Source: Eucalyptus grandis
Lineage: Eukaryota > Streptophyta > Magnoliopsida > Myrtales > Myrtaceae
DNA length: 64,000 nt
Reading direction: 5' to 3'
Assembly: GCF_016545825.1 (NCBI RefSeq)
Contig: NC_052618.1
Location: forward strand, 2,606,461-2,670,460
The position numbers and the translations under genes were made by a program. Below, one piece after another: positions 36,570 to 47,636 of the stretch (the stretch's first letter is position 1; every line of letters begins with the position of its first letter). Below the pieces are notes generated by a model. The model saw only the letters and a program-made list of their open reading frames with translations. It did no database searches and was not told the DNA's origin.

Positions 36570-38071
36570 CAGAGCTGGAACAATGGGTCATAAACCCATA
36601 TTATGACCAATTTTTAGTTAAATAGGTTATATATGAGTCAAGTGAAAGTTAAATATGGGTAAAAAATGGGTCTGAGAAAGTAAAGCACAAAAAAGAAGAA
36701 GGTTTGAATGGGTTATTAGGAAACCCACTTTGAACCCATGGCCTTCATTCTTTAACTTTATAAAAAAATCAAAATTATAATTGTTTTTTATATTTCAATT
36801 TCTTTTCTTTTTTTTTTTCTTTCTTTTTCTTCCTTCTTTAGCCGGCGGTCGGCAAAGTGATGGCTGGCAACAAGCCAGGCATGGCTCGAGCTCGCCGGCA
36901 CATGAGCTCGAGGTCGCTGACGATTGGCAACGAGGCAAAGACCCTACCCGACGCCAGCGAGCTCGAGTCTCGCCAGATCCGGCGAGGCTCGGCCTCGTCG
37001 ACGACCGGCGAGGCTTGAGCCTCACCAAATCTAGCGAGACTCGAACTCGTGGGCATCGGGCGAGGCCTCGGCCTCGACCTCACCAAATCGGCGAGATTGA
37101 GCCTCCCTTGACGCCGGCGGAGCCTCAGGCTCGCCGGATATGATGGGACTCGAGCTTGCCAGTGTCGGGTGGGGTTTCGGCCTCGCCAGATCGGCGAGAT
37201 CGAGCCTTGCCCAACGCCGACAAAGCCTCGGGCTCGCCGGATTTGTTGAGATTCGAGCTCGCCAGCATCGAGTGAGGCCTCGGCCTTGCCGGATCGGCGA
37301 GATTGAGCCTTGCTCAATGCCGGCGAGCAAGGCCTCGGCCTCACCGGATTAGCGAGATCGAGACCCGCCTTATGCCGGCGAGCTCGATCTCGCCTATGGC
37401 TCGGTCGCCGGCCGTCGTCGTGGCCGACGGCCGACCGAAGAAGAAGAAAAAGGAAAAGAGAAAAGAAAGAAAATAATTATTAAAATTTAAAATTATATTT
37501 TTAAATGATAAAAAATAATTATTAAAAATATTACAATTTTGCTTTGTTTAAAAAATATTTTAAAAAGAATTATAAAAATTTTCCATTAAATTTGTTTTGC
37601 ATAAAAATAGTTAAAAATTTTGTATTGCATAAAAATGTTTTAACAATACTTTTTTAATAAAAAAATCATAAAAATGAGCTTTTTAGGTTTAGTTAAAAAA
37701 ATTTCATGTTACAATTTTTAGTTATTCAATGGTATGTTCACTTCAAATAAGAGAAGCATGTGCATGGTCTAGTTCTTTATAAATATTTCAATTTATAGGT
37801 TTTTTTAAACTTTTTTTATTTACTATTTTTAATTTAATTTGAAGTTTTAATCTAATTAGCATATAGTAGAGGTGAGTTTTCCTAGAATATTAATAGGTTT
37901 TAGCAGTACGGGTCAAGTTGGATATGGGTTGGGTATGAGTCGGGTCGGGTATAAGTTACCTGATTTACACTACATGAATATGGGTCAAAACGAGTTAGAT
38001 GGGTCAAATATGGGTCAACTTATTTTTGACCCTACCCAAACTCGACCTGACCCACTCATTTGGCGGGTCTA
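36570..38071. mobile_element. Nested hAT-like element with GC-rich satellite core (copy 2)
   Basis: Starts CAGAGCTGGAACAATGGGTC and ends in a degenerate complement (CATTTGGCGGGTCTA). The block order matches the 5.17 kb copy: ATGGGT-rich end, T-rich block with CTTTAGC/CTTCTTTAGCC, GC-rich core, A-rich AATAATTATTAAAAT block, then GGGTCGGGT-rich end. It interrupts the right TIR of the Mutator-like element. A clean TSD was not found. The long frames over the core (for example 36838-37344, minus) are satellite artefacts. Confidence 0.65.
36960..37400. repeat. GC-rich minisatellite, period about 100-110 bp
   Basis: Units beginning TCGGCCTCG/TCGGCCTTG start at about 37068, 37178 and 37280, with a decayed unit before. 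Each unit contains smaller inverted words of the GGCGAGATTGAGCCT and GCTCGCCGG type. Confidence 0.75.
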
Positions 38072-38274
38072 ATCACTGAAAAATGTATGTCGATGAGCTA
38101 AGATCCTTAATAGATATTAACTTGATCACTTCGGATCCTTATTTGACATATAATTCATTTCGAGTCCGTATTTGAAATAATGGGTCAACTTCGAATCCTT
38201 ATTTAACACAAAGTTTACTTTGGGTTCTTATTTGAAGAAATAGATTCACTCTGAGTCCTTATTTGAAATTTTCC

Positions 38275-40917
38275 TAATCATACAATAAAACTTAATGTTC
38301 TACATTGAGTTTCGAAAAATCTTACTTTCCTCCTAAACCTGAGCTCTCTCTAACCCGCTCTCATTAAAAGCCACAAAAGTCTAAATTCAACATCGGTCCA
38401 GCGACCCGACCCGGAGCCCGAATTCCCGCGGGAGGGCAAGGCACGTCGGTCAACATTCGCGCTTATCACTGCCTTCTCCGCCTCGACTCCTGGGCCCCAC
38501 CAAACTTGAATGCTAAGCAGGGCGCATGTGTAAGCTGCGAGCCACGCGTCGCCTCCTCTTTCTTCGCTCGTGTCGCCTCGTACGTGCGGCTCAGTGGACA
38601 CCAAAGTTTTTCAGTCGCCTCAGCATATAACTCTCTTTTTCCTTTTTTTTTTTTTCCTTTCCTTATAAACCATCTTATTAGCTATCGTTAATTCTGTTTT
38701 TATTTGCATTTCGCATGAACAAGATTGTCGGACACAGAAACCGGGGAATGACAAGGCATGACCCGTTCAACAAAATTGTTGGAATCGTTAGAACACTTTG
38801 TGAAGGAATTGAGTCCATTCCATTCAAGATGGTGGCTCTTCATCATGTACTTGTTCAACGTGATGGCGAAGAATGGTAGTTTAGCTTCGAAATTGCACTG
38901 CAAAGTGTTGGAATTTGGATGATAATTTTGGAGATATTTTATGAATGATGCATGTTTCTTGTGGAAGATTAATGCCATTTTCTAAGAGCTCGGTATTATC
39001 ATTAGGGTAATTAAATCGATAAGATGGTAATCGTAAACATGATATTGAAGGAGACTAACGTCCGGAGTTCGAACCACTTCACATGCATCATCATATCGGT
39101 TATCAATCTTTGATCATTACGTGATTGATTACTCCAATAATAGCAGTCCCTCCTAGCAATGGACTAACCAAGAAAAGCTATGCACACCAAACCCTTTAAA
39201 TCGAGAAAACAAGAGAAACTGAAGTGGAGGAAAAGGAAGCAGATTACTATAGCCATAGCCACACAACACCAAACTAAGAACTTGTCACAATTGGCTTGAT
39301 ATCGATCGAAAAATTTGTTTGAGCATCACAAAAATCATTTTCTTTGTTTTTAGTTCCTTTCTATTTTCATTATGAAGGTTTTGAATAATAACCTTGGTTT
39401 TTTTTTTTTTTAAATTATTTTCTTTGATATTTTGAGGAATTTTTATTCCCTGAATTCCATTCACCTTAATCAACCAAAACGAGTTACAAGAGCTTGAGAG
39501 AGTGAGACCAACATGAGAGGATCAAGAAACAATTTTTTTTGCATGCGCGCTTCATGCATATTGACTCTATTTCGTAGTGCTTGATAAGGATTCAAACCCT
39601 TTATTCATCTAATTGTAATTGGATCACTTTTCTTGAATTCACCTATAAGTTCGAATCAATGTAGATTTCAATTTGCCAAAATTATTTTAGAGTCTAGTAG
39701 AGATTTATCATTTTTTCAAGAGTAGGCAATTCACTTGCAATTGATTATTTTTGTATATATATCTATAAATTTAATGTAAGATTTTTTTTTTTTTTTTTGG
39801 GGATGGGAGGTTGGGGGGTGCGGGTGAACCCCGCCCTCCTCTCTTTCGCTAATGTAGGTTTTTAAGGCAGTTGAAGAATTCGATAGAGTCCTCTGAAAAT
39901 CTCACAAACTCATTAATTAAAATTGCATTAACCGAATGATAATTTTTAAGAGGAAATTTTATTTTATTTTATTTTATTTTATTTTATTTTATTAATTATA
40001 AATCGCTTGAAATATTTAGTCGATTGGAAATGTTTTCTATGCGATGACGTGATTAATTTGTACATGTTCCAGTCGAGTGCTGTCTAGCTTTTCTTGATTA
40101 TGTTTCTTTTTTTTTCTTTTTCTAGTAGCTCCCTATGGTTGATGAGAGAAGCTTACATTAAAGTTCCTTCGGAGACATGTAGTCCAGGTCGTGATTTGTG
40201 CTTGGTTCAAGCAGCAACTGCTCAACGTTCTCCCTTTATAAAAGTGAGAAAGTAATCCATAAAATATCACATTTTATCGATTCAACCTTAAATCTTTCAA
40301 TTGTGTCTATTAAATTTTAACTATTTTCACTTTTTGTCAATTGATTTAATTTAATTTAATTAATTTTGATTGGAAATCGCCGATGTGGACACCAACCGTC
40401 CCACATGACACGATCCTTGCCAGTTCTCAACCGGAATGACAATGGAGTGTAATAGCTATCTGATCCCTGTGACCATTTAAGGTCATTATCTCAGTCAAAG
40501 TTCCCAAATATTTTATATACAAATAACTAATTATGTAGCTACATCAAAATTAAAGTATGATTAATGTATCATTAGGAATTAATGGGTGGTTTTGTATGAT
40601 GGTGAATAAACATAGTTGCAGTACATTATGAACTGAAATGGATCATCATCACCATGCTGAGAAACTTATTATAATCTTCTTGGGGACTGTAGGGCTGGTT
40701 AGGGCCATTAATGGCTATGTAATCCAAATCCGGCATAATCAACTAGGGTACGTAGCAGAAAATAGAAAGGAAAAAGCTAATATTAAGGGTGAATTAGTGG
40801 CATTACTATATTTAATCAATGGGCCTCTATGAAAAGGCAACATTCCTAATTCATAATATAGTATAGAAAATTATGAATTTACAGATTCATTTATATAATT
40901 TGGTTGCTATTCTGGGG

Positions 40918-40921
<4 letters not shown>
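38275..40921. other. Unassigned intergenic DNA
   Basis: A GC-richer patch at 38380-38600 resembles a promoter or leader but leads to no recognised gene. The minus frame 38700-38978 (92 aa) has no motif I know. A pentanucleotide ATTTT array lies at 39956-39994. A poly-T at 39782-39799 is followed by a small GGGTG...CCCGCCC palindrome. Confidence 0.4.
39956..39994. repeat. (ATTTT)n microsatellite
   Basis: Seven to eight pentanucleotide units. Confidence 0.95.

Positions 40922-41001
<80 letters not shown>
40922..41001. repeat. (GA)n microsatellite
   Basis: About 40 uninterrupted GA units, the longest array in the window. Confidence 0.97.
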
Positions 41002-41003
<2 letters not shown>

Positions 41004-41760
41004 CATGTTGGGTGAATTTTATTTTTATAATTTCCTGCTATGCACTATCAAAAAATGATATGGTTAGTTGCAAGAAGGGAAATGGGCACGTGAGAAAAGG
41101 CATTATAAAAGAAAATGGATAGGTGAGGTTTAGTCACACAATTATTTTCACCTATTTTTAGTTTCTTTCACAAAATTTGTTCAATTTGACAAGAGAAAAA
41201 CCAGAAAACAAGGCGATGGATATCGATGTCAACCCAGTTCCTGCAAAATCAGCTTCTAATCTTTGTTTTTTTTTTTTTTTAATGGGAGAAATGCTGAAAA
41301 TAGGGAGGAGGGAGGGTGTTAATAGTCAATTTATTTCTTAATTTGCGAATTCTTCATTAAAGAATTCGTTTTTTTTTTTTTTGGATTTTAGTGAAACCAC
41401 ATAACTTTTGAATATCCATTCAATCCTAAATCCAAATCTAATTAAATTGTTTCACGAAAAACTCAATTATATCGGAAAATATTTTCCGGGAATACGATTA
41501 GGTTTCCTTTATTTGGTGACATATAATCGAAAATGTTTTTGACATTTGGATATTATTGAAAAATGACTTCAATCTCATAACTTTATTTTAGGCAAAAAAT
41601 TTTAATTTTTAGATTTTAAAATTTTTATTTTGAAAAATCATAAATTTTAATTATTTTATTATTTTATTATTTTTACAAAAATTGGGCCAAAATCCGAGTC
41701 GTTGGATGTTTGAAGATTGAGAGGGCATTCCTTCCTGTTTTGTGACATGTGTGGGGTTTC
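41002..41760. other. Unassigned AT-rich DNA
   Basis: No gene recognised. Poly-T tracts at about 41265 and 41370. Confidence 0.4.
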
Positions 41761-41935
41761 GCTCATTGCGCGCGTGTCCGTCTTTTTCACGCTTGCGAGT
41801 GTGTGTCTCAAGCCTTATAATTACTCATTAGGGCTCCCAAAAATTATAATTATAATTTAATTGAAATTTTGTATAATCACCTAGGCCTTCGATTTTGGAG
41901 ATTGGTTCAATCAGACAGCCCACAGTTGAAGAATA
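41761..41935. repeat. 175-bp direct repeat, upstream copy
   Basis: Starts GCTCATTGCGCGCGT and ends AGTTGAAGAATA. It matches 44599-44770 in the same orientation, and the two copies flank the copia fragment. Confidence 0.9.
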
Positions 41936-41948
41936 CCATCGTTCATAC

Positions 41949-43288
41949 TGTTAGGGAAATCTCTTATGATGTTTTAAAGATGACAAAATAAATCAAAGGC
42001 TACTAACATGTTTAATGGTTAAGTAATAGATTATGCAGATGATAGAACATGTAAAGGATATTGTCAAAGTCTGAAGACTGCCATAAGACTGAACGTAACA
42101 CATGTCCAAAGTATATTATGAAGATTTCCAGACTTCTATGTTAAAATTCGAAGACTGTCAGACTTTAGTGTCAAAGTCTGTTCTACATCAAACTTTTGTC
42201 CATTTTGACAAATTCCAGACTTAACATGAATGAAGAACTAGAAGACAAACTCTATGTTGAAGTTGAACTTATTCAGATTGTGTCCAGACCTTAAAGCTAA
42301 ATCTGCTCAGAAGCAGATTATGTTCAGACTTACGTCAATATTGGAAAGTTTATTGTACTCAGACTCTACTTTAGACTCTACTTCAGTCTGAACACCCTCA
42401 GACTTTACGTTCAGAATGAGACATAAGTTCATAACGTAGCGGATTCAGAATGAAGCATGTTCAAATGAAACAACTTGAAAGAATGTAACACAAGCCCCAA
42501 ACATATAACAGCTAGTAATTTGGTTTGGATTTTACATCAAAATATATTTGATTGACTCAATCTAATTGATTGACAATTGGATTTTGAAGACAAGAACTTT
42601 CTATATGGAGAAGTTCTACTTACGGAAATTAATATTATTTTTATATGGGCAATCCGAATCAATTTGAGATTTTACTTCTATCACTCAACGGCTATCAAAT
42701 CTTTTAGATACAGATTTATCCAATGGGTAGATTGGAAGACGATCCTCTAAGATACTGTCCAACGGCTAGTTTGGAAGTGAAGGAATATTTAAGGAGATCA
42801 ATGACCGATGAGCAAGTAAGAGATAGTGCGTAGAATTTATAATTCCAAAGTCTGAGTGACCTTTGATCATACATTTGTCTTTAGTGAGCTTAAACGTTTG
42901 TGATCATGAGAAACTACCAAAAGAGTGACTTAGTGAGATAGTGTGATCTACTACTAAGTGTTTGCATTCAAAGTTGTAATCTCTTGTTGATTACATAGTG
43001 GAATCCAGCTAGAAGGCTGTTAGCGTGGGAGAATGGACGTAGACTTGATTTAAGCCAAACTACTATAAATTATGTGTTATTATTCTCTTCTCTGAACTCT
43101 TTTATTTTGTTTGTAGTTCTATTTAACTCCTAAAGTCTGAACTCGCTCAAAGTCTGTTGTTCTTCAGACTTAGTTTTAAAAGTCTGTTGTTCTTCAGACT
43201 CAATTTCAAAAGAAAAATATTTCTACTGTTCTTAAGCGAAAATTTTTCTTCACACCTATTTATCCATTTCTAGGTGTTCATACTAGCA
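41949..43288 (+). mobile_element. Ty1/copia LTR (5' LTR)
   Basis: About 1.34 kb, from TGTTAGGGAAATC to ACTAGCA, with imperfect terminal inversion TGTTAG/CTAGCA. A primer-binding site follows 8 bp downstream (CTTTCAAT between). CAGACT/AGTCTG words are strongly over-represented, including a tandem repeat of AAAGTCTGTTGTTCTTCAGA at about 43155-43200. No 3' LTR is present. An LTR end 6 bp further on (…CTTTCA, 43294) is also possible. Confidence 0.8.
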
Positions 43289-43296
43289 CTTTCAAT

Positions 43297-43308
43297 TGGT
43301 ATCAGAGC
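43297..43308 (+). other. Copia primer-binding site (initiator Met tRNA)
   Basis: TGGTATCAGAGC, complementary to the 3' end of initiator methionine tRNA, the usual minus-strand primer of plant copia elements. Confidence 0.9.
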
Positions 43309-43357
43309 TAAATGCTCATTTTATTAAATTTTTTTACTTTTGAGCTAAAGATCTTTT

Positions 43358-44598
43358 ATGGCTAATATTTTGGCACCACGACTTATGGAAGGCAAAGTAA
43401 CACCAGGCCATCATATTTTGATGGAAAGGAATATAATGTGTGGAAGAACAAAATGAAAGCATTCCTAAGATCTAAAGATCCCTTACAATGAGATGTTGTG
43501 GAAAAAAAGAATCAATCCCACTGCTGCGTCTACATCAAATAAAAATGGCAAAGACAAAGAAACCAAACCCCCATGCTCCTATATCTCAGATAAAGATGTC
43601 CAAAAGAGAAGCTCTTGATGCAAAAGCCATTTATTCTTTATATTATGCCATTGTCTCCTACTGAATATAACAGAATCTCTTCATGTAAAACAACAAAAGA
43701 AATTTGGGATAAACTTCATGTTACATATGAAGGGACTGATTGTGTAAAAGAGACAAAATTAAACTTCTTGCTCGGCAAATATGAATCATTCAAGATGAAG
43801 CAAGGAGAGTTGATTAGAGATATGTTCAGCCATTTTACAGAAATTGTAAATGATTTAGCATATCAAGGTCAACCAATTTCTGCCCTAATGAAGGCCAACA
43901 AACTCTTGCGAGGTTTCTTAAAAGATTGGAATCATGTCAAGACCTCAATCTGAGAAACTCAGAGGATTATGCCACTTTCCGTTGATAAATTGATCAGCAC
44001 TCTTCAATTCTACGAAGTGGAACAAATTGTTGATGAAGATCCTAAAGGTAAGAAGTCTATTGCTTTAAAATCTAACACTGATTCTAATGATATAGACTCA
44101 GAAAATGACATGGATGATGAAGAATTTGCTTTTATGATTAAAAAAATTCAAAAAACTGAGTAGAAAAGGAAGGAAATTCGGCGGAAGAAGACAATACAAG
44201 CAGAATGGGCATAAAAGAACAATGAAATAAGATGATGAGCAATGAAATATATGCTTAATGGCACATTCAGACTCGAGACTCATATTCGGAATCTGAAATA
44301 GACTTAGAATTAAGTTTGACTCGATACACGACTCGGAATCCGATGAGGAAATCGAGGTAAGTTATTCAGAAATTCCTACTAAAGTTCTTACGTATATAAA
44401 TGAGCTTTGCTTAAATCTCAAATCTTTTCTTAAAAGGATCTTCGAACTAAAAAAAGAGAATTCTTGGCTTAGGCAACAGGATTTTTCTCGAAAAGAAAAG
44501 TTTGAAATTTTGCAAAAAGATTTTCTACAAACAAAAGAAAGTCGAGATTTAATTGTCAAAGAATATGATTCTTTAGAAAATGAATTTTCAAATATTTT
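43358..44598 (+). pseudogene. Ty1/copia gag remnant (SIRE/Maximus-like)
   Basis: Gag packages element RNA. The start at 43358 (MANILAPRLMEG) is followed by a frame change into YFDGKEYNVWKNKMKAFL, the typical copia gag opening. The longest frame (43615-43953) carries the UBN2-type core KTTKEIWDKLHVTYEGT and LLGKYESFKMKQGELIRDM. A TGA at 43951 interrupts it before DKLISTLQFYEVEQ and an acidic stretch. A later charged, coiled-coil-like segment (about 44380-44590, with LKKENSWLRQQ) fits SIRE-type gag. No CCHC knuckle, protease, integrase or RT remains. Coding stops exactly where the downstream 175-bp repeat begins. Confidence 0.78.
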
Positions 44599-44770
44599 GC
44601 TCATTGCGCGCGTCTGTCTTATTCACGCGTGCGAGCATGTGTCTCAAGCCTTATAATTACTCATTAGGGCTCCGAAAATTTTAATTTTAATTTAATTGAA
44701 ACTTCATATAATCCTTTAGGCCTTTGATTGCGGAGATTGGTTCAATTGGACGGCCCATAGTTGAAGAATA
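44599..44770. repeat. 175-bp direct repeat, downstream copy
   Basis: Copy of 41761-41935 with scattered substitutions. It directly abuts the truncated copia gag. Its last 18 bp (CCCATAGTTGAAGAATA) are repeated once more to 44788. Confidence 0.9.
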
Positions 44771-44884
44771 GCCCATAGTTGAAGAATAGTATTTAAATGG
44801 AGAAAGCATTTTCGTTCACGACCCATGTAGGGAGATTTATCATTCAAGGAATTATAACAATTGGTTTATAGTCGATTCTTTCTT

Positions 44885-44960
44885 TTTCATGAAGGTGATG
44901 ATGCACTGAGATGTATGAATCCCTTATCCAATGATTCTTGCATCTGCACATTCCATTTAA
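44885..44960 (-). pseudogene. Ty3/gypsy RT-start relic
   Basis: The complement reads like the beginning of the RT region (QESLDKGFIH). It matches 46201-46240 (plus) and 46740-46772 (minus), then diverges. A very short scrap of the same gypsy family. Confidence 0.5.
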
Positions 44961-45049
44961 TATAACTAATGGTGGAATATGGGAGTTAAGAAACAATTGA
45001 GAGAGAATATTTTACACTCAGTCCCCCATGTCTACTCTCAATGATCGCT

Positions 45050-45415
45050 TGACCGAGGATCGATCCATGATCGATTTGCATGGTGCATGGATCGATCCCC
45101 ATAATGCAAGGTTGATTTGCACAGTGCATTGATCGATCCGCACGGTGCATGGATCGATTCCGCTCGATCGGGATCAATCCGCACAGTGCATGGACTGATC
45201 TCGCTCGACCGGGATCGATCCACACAGTGTAGGGACGGATCCCACTCAACCGGGGATCAATCCACGATCAGTCCGCACGGTTTAGGGACGGATCCCGCTC
45301 GATCGGGGATCAATCTGTACGGTGTAGGGACCGATCCCGCTCGATTGGGATCGATTTGCACGGTGTATGAATCGATCCGCACGATGCAAGGTTGATAGAT
45401 CGATCCATGATAAGT
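45050..45415. repeat. GATC-rich minisatellite
   Basis: Five or more diverged units of about 40-50 bp. Each combines a GGGATCGATCC-like core (with CGCTCGATCGGGATCAAT) and CACGGTG or CACAGTG followed by GATGGATCGAT or AGGGACGGATC variants. Very high density of GATC and CGATCG. The ORFs across it are repeat artefacts. Confidence 0.88.
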
Positions 45416-46200
45416 TATAAGCTACAATATGATGGAATATGAAGTGATTTCGCAATCAACCCATCAATAAGTAAAGCCATGCATTTACAACGCACTAATG
45501 ATATGTTGGCTTCGTATCTTGCTTCGTGGACTAGTTTTTGAAATGTAATTAATCTGGCATTACAAAATAATTTATGACCTTATCTGTTTCTATTATAAAA
45601 TAAAGACAGGTTCCTTCTTGTTATTGGCATCCTATGTACTCTGCTAAGTATCGACTTTCAAATTTCTTTCTTGTTACTGAGAGACATCTACCTTATCATT
45701 TGTATTCGGTTGGTAAATAAATGCCAAAAATAAAATGGGTCATGTGGTCCACAAGACTACTAAGGTCAGCCACGATGGAGGCAATAGTGTTGGGATATTC
45801 ATTTTGATGTATATTTTGTAAAGCAACTTTGAAGTGAAATGAAAAAGGAAAAACAAAAAGAATAAAATAGAAGGGAGGGCGAGCAAGGGTAGCTAGGCAA
45901 GCTTTGCCGGAGTCGACCATAGGCGACCATCAACAGCGACCAAAGGCAACTGTTGACTGAGGTCCCGCAAAGCCAAGGAAGGCGACCCAAGGGGTCGCAT
46001 GACCTTGGCAAGGTGAAAAGGCTTCACCGGCAATCAATCTCATTGATTTTAGGGTTCCTGATTTGGAGATTTACTGCATTGGAGCTTCACTAGTGACCAA
46101 TCCCATAGACCATTTGAGCCCTTTGACTGTCCGCAACCTAGGCAATGATCATCGAGGGTGCGCGAAGCCAAGGACACACAACACCGAGCTCACATGACCG
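45416..46200. other. Unassigned DNA, GC-richer toward the end
   Basis: No gene recognised. 45880-46190 has repeated GGCGACC / AGCCAAGG words but no clear unit. Confidence 0.4.
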
Positions 46201-46519
46201 ATGCAAGAATTGTTGGATAAGGGATTCACACGTATCAGTGCATCACCTTGGGGAGCACCGGTTCTGTTCGTGAAAAAGAAAGATGGTTTGTTGCGTCTAT
46301 GTATTGACTATCATCAACTCAATTAGGTGACGATCAAGAACAAGTATCCGCTCTTGAGGATTGACGACTTGTTTGACTAGCTACAAGGAGCGTCGATATT
46401 TTCTAAGATTGACTTAGGGATAAGATATCATCAGTTGAGGATTAGAAAGGAAGACATACCGAAGTTAGCGTTTCGTACTTGATATGGCCATTATGAATTC
46501 ATTGTAATGCCGTTTGGTA
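46201..46519 (+). pseudogene. Ty3/gypsy reverse transcriptase fragment
   Basis: The N-terminal third of gypsy [69 protein letters not shown] and YGHYEFIVMPFG. It ends before the catalytic YVDD region. Three stops lie in frame: after YHQLN (TAG), in LFD*LQG (CAG-to-TAG type) and in FRT*YGH (CGA-to-TGA type). The last two are the changes expected from deamination of methylated cytosine. Encodes no enzyme. Confidence 0.85.
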
Positions 46520-46682
46520 AATCCCGCAATGAGCTTATGTATTAATTGAACACCCTAATGGTGGAATATGGGATCGACCTTTTTCTTAACTCCCATATTA
46601 ATTGAAGGCCCTAATGGTTGATCACAAAGGTTCAAATCAGGGGTTCTTGGCCAGGATTGGATGTGTGCATCAACGAACTATC

Positions 46683-47262
46683 TTTTTTTTTCACGAACAG
46701 AACTGGTGCTCCCCAAGGTGATGCATTGGAACATATGAATCCCTTATCCAACAATTTTTGCATCTGCACCTTCAGTTCTTTCATGTAGATTGAGAGAATA
46801 TTCTCTCTCAACTTTGGTAGTTGAACTCAGATTGCATACGAATTTCCTTTGTGCTTGCGCATGATAACTTATAACTTATCATGCTTGGTGAGCCAGTCCA
46901 TGCCAATTATCACATTGAAATCATACATGGCTAGGACTATCAAGTCTATCTTCCCCTCTTGCTCACCAATTGCTAACGTGCAACCAGAACAACCCACTGT
47001 AGCTAACACCTTATCCTTTAATGGTGTCGATATACTGACCATTGACTCCAATAACTCAGGAATCAATCCTACCAACTTAACATACTACTCAACTATAAAT
47101 AAATGAGTAGCTCTAGGGTCAAATAAAGCATAAGTAGTGTGGTCGTTCAGCGAAAAAGTACCTGTAATCACATCAGGCGCATCCTTCGCCTATTCGTTGG
47201 TGATAACGTATGTCCTTCCTTGAGTTGGAGGTCTAAGTAGTCCACCCTGCCGTCAACGATAT
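46683..47262 (-). pseudogene. Ty3/gypsy protease to RT-start fragment, inverted
   Basis: Minus strand, in order: GRTYVITNE linker, TGTFSLNDH, the protease active-site region ALFDPRATHLF, then (46869-47075) a frame ending FNVIIGMDWLTKHDKL, and a shifted region running into LLDKGF..., SPWGAPVLF and VKKK. The usual D-S/T-G catalytic triad is D-P-R here. The RT-start part is a near-identical inverted copy of 46201-46285, about 0.4 kb away. A defective remnant of the same family as the plus-strand RT. Confidence 0.8.
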
Positions 47263-47430
47263 GTGCAGTGGGTTGTTGGACGTTAATACGAACGACCCCT
47301 CAACAAGATCCTATTTAATGAGTTGACAATACATAAAAATGAACTTTCTCTATGCCCTTCAAGTGGCAGGTGCCTATAAAATTATTTGTTATATCTTTTA
47401 TGTATGTGTCACAATCACGAGATTCCTACA
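47263..47430. other. Gypsy-adjacent unassigned DNA
   Basis: Short stretch between the protease fragment and the second large inverted repeat. No knuckle or gag motif seen. Confidence 0.4.
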
Positions 47431-47636
47431 ATCAAGGGACCGTGCATGATGGAGGAAAACCTCTCAAGATCGCCTAAGGTTCCCACAAGAGCTTCCGGAA
47501 CATTCCTAGGGATAAACGATACGGTAATTGCGCCAAGGATCTAGAACTCTCTTGGCATAAATGGGTGGTAGGTTAGAAGACACGATCTTGTCCGTCCCAT
47601 TGAAAAGCAATCTATGGTTGTAATCCGAGGGCCTCA

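Larger units (their letters stand above)
35903..38274. mobile_element. Mutator-like non-autonomous element 2, interrupted, 9-bp TSD
   Basis: Left TIR from 35903 (GAGAAAATTCTAAATGATGA) and right TIR to 38274, both with the same TCAAATAAGGACCTGAAGT-type subrepeats as the 33.4 kb element. The TSD is TAATCGTAC (35894-35902) and TAATCATAC (38275-38283), one mismatch. The inner part of the right TIR (about 36525-36569, with GACAAAATTGC) is separated from the rest (about 38085-38274) by a GC-rich hAT-like element, so that element inserted later. No transposase frame. Confidence 0.85.

Noticed and set aside
36795..37352. Several ORFs of 70-168 aa over the GC-rich core
   Set aside because: They occur in many frames on both strands and follow the satellite period, so they are composition artefacts.
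36561..38097. ATGTCGG / ATGTCGA as TSD of the nested GC-rich element
   Set aside because: The right copy lies about 15 bp beyond the apparent element end, so it does not directly flank it.
39782..39840. Another SINE tail at the poly-T/GGGTG palindrome
   Set aside because: No B box, TSD or similarity to the two SINE copies beyond the T run.
40873..41122. Arg-Glu repeat ORFs
   Set aside because: Pure translation of the (GA)n microsatellite.
44986..45395. Repetitive ORFs over the GATC minisatellite
   Set aside because: The protein repeats mirror the DNA repeat on both strands; no independent coding evidence.
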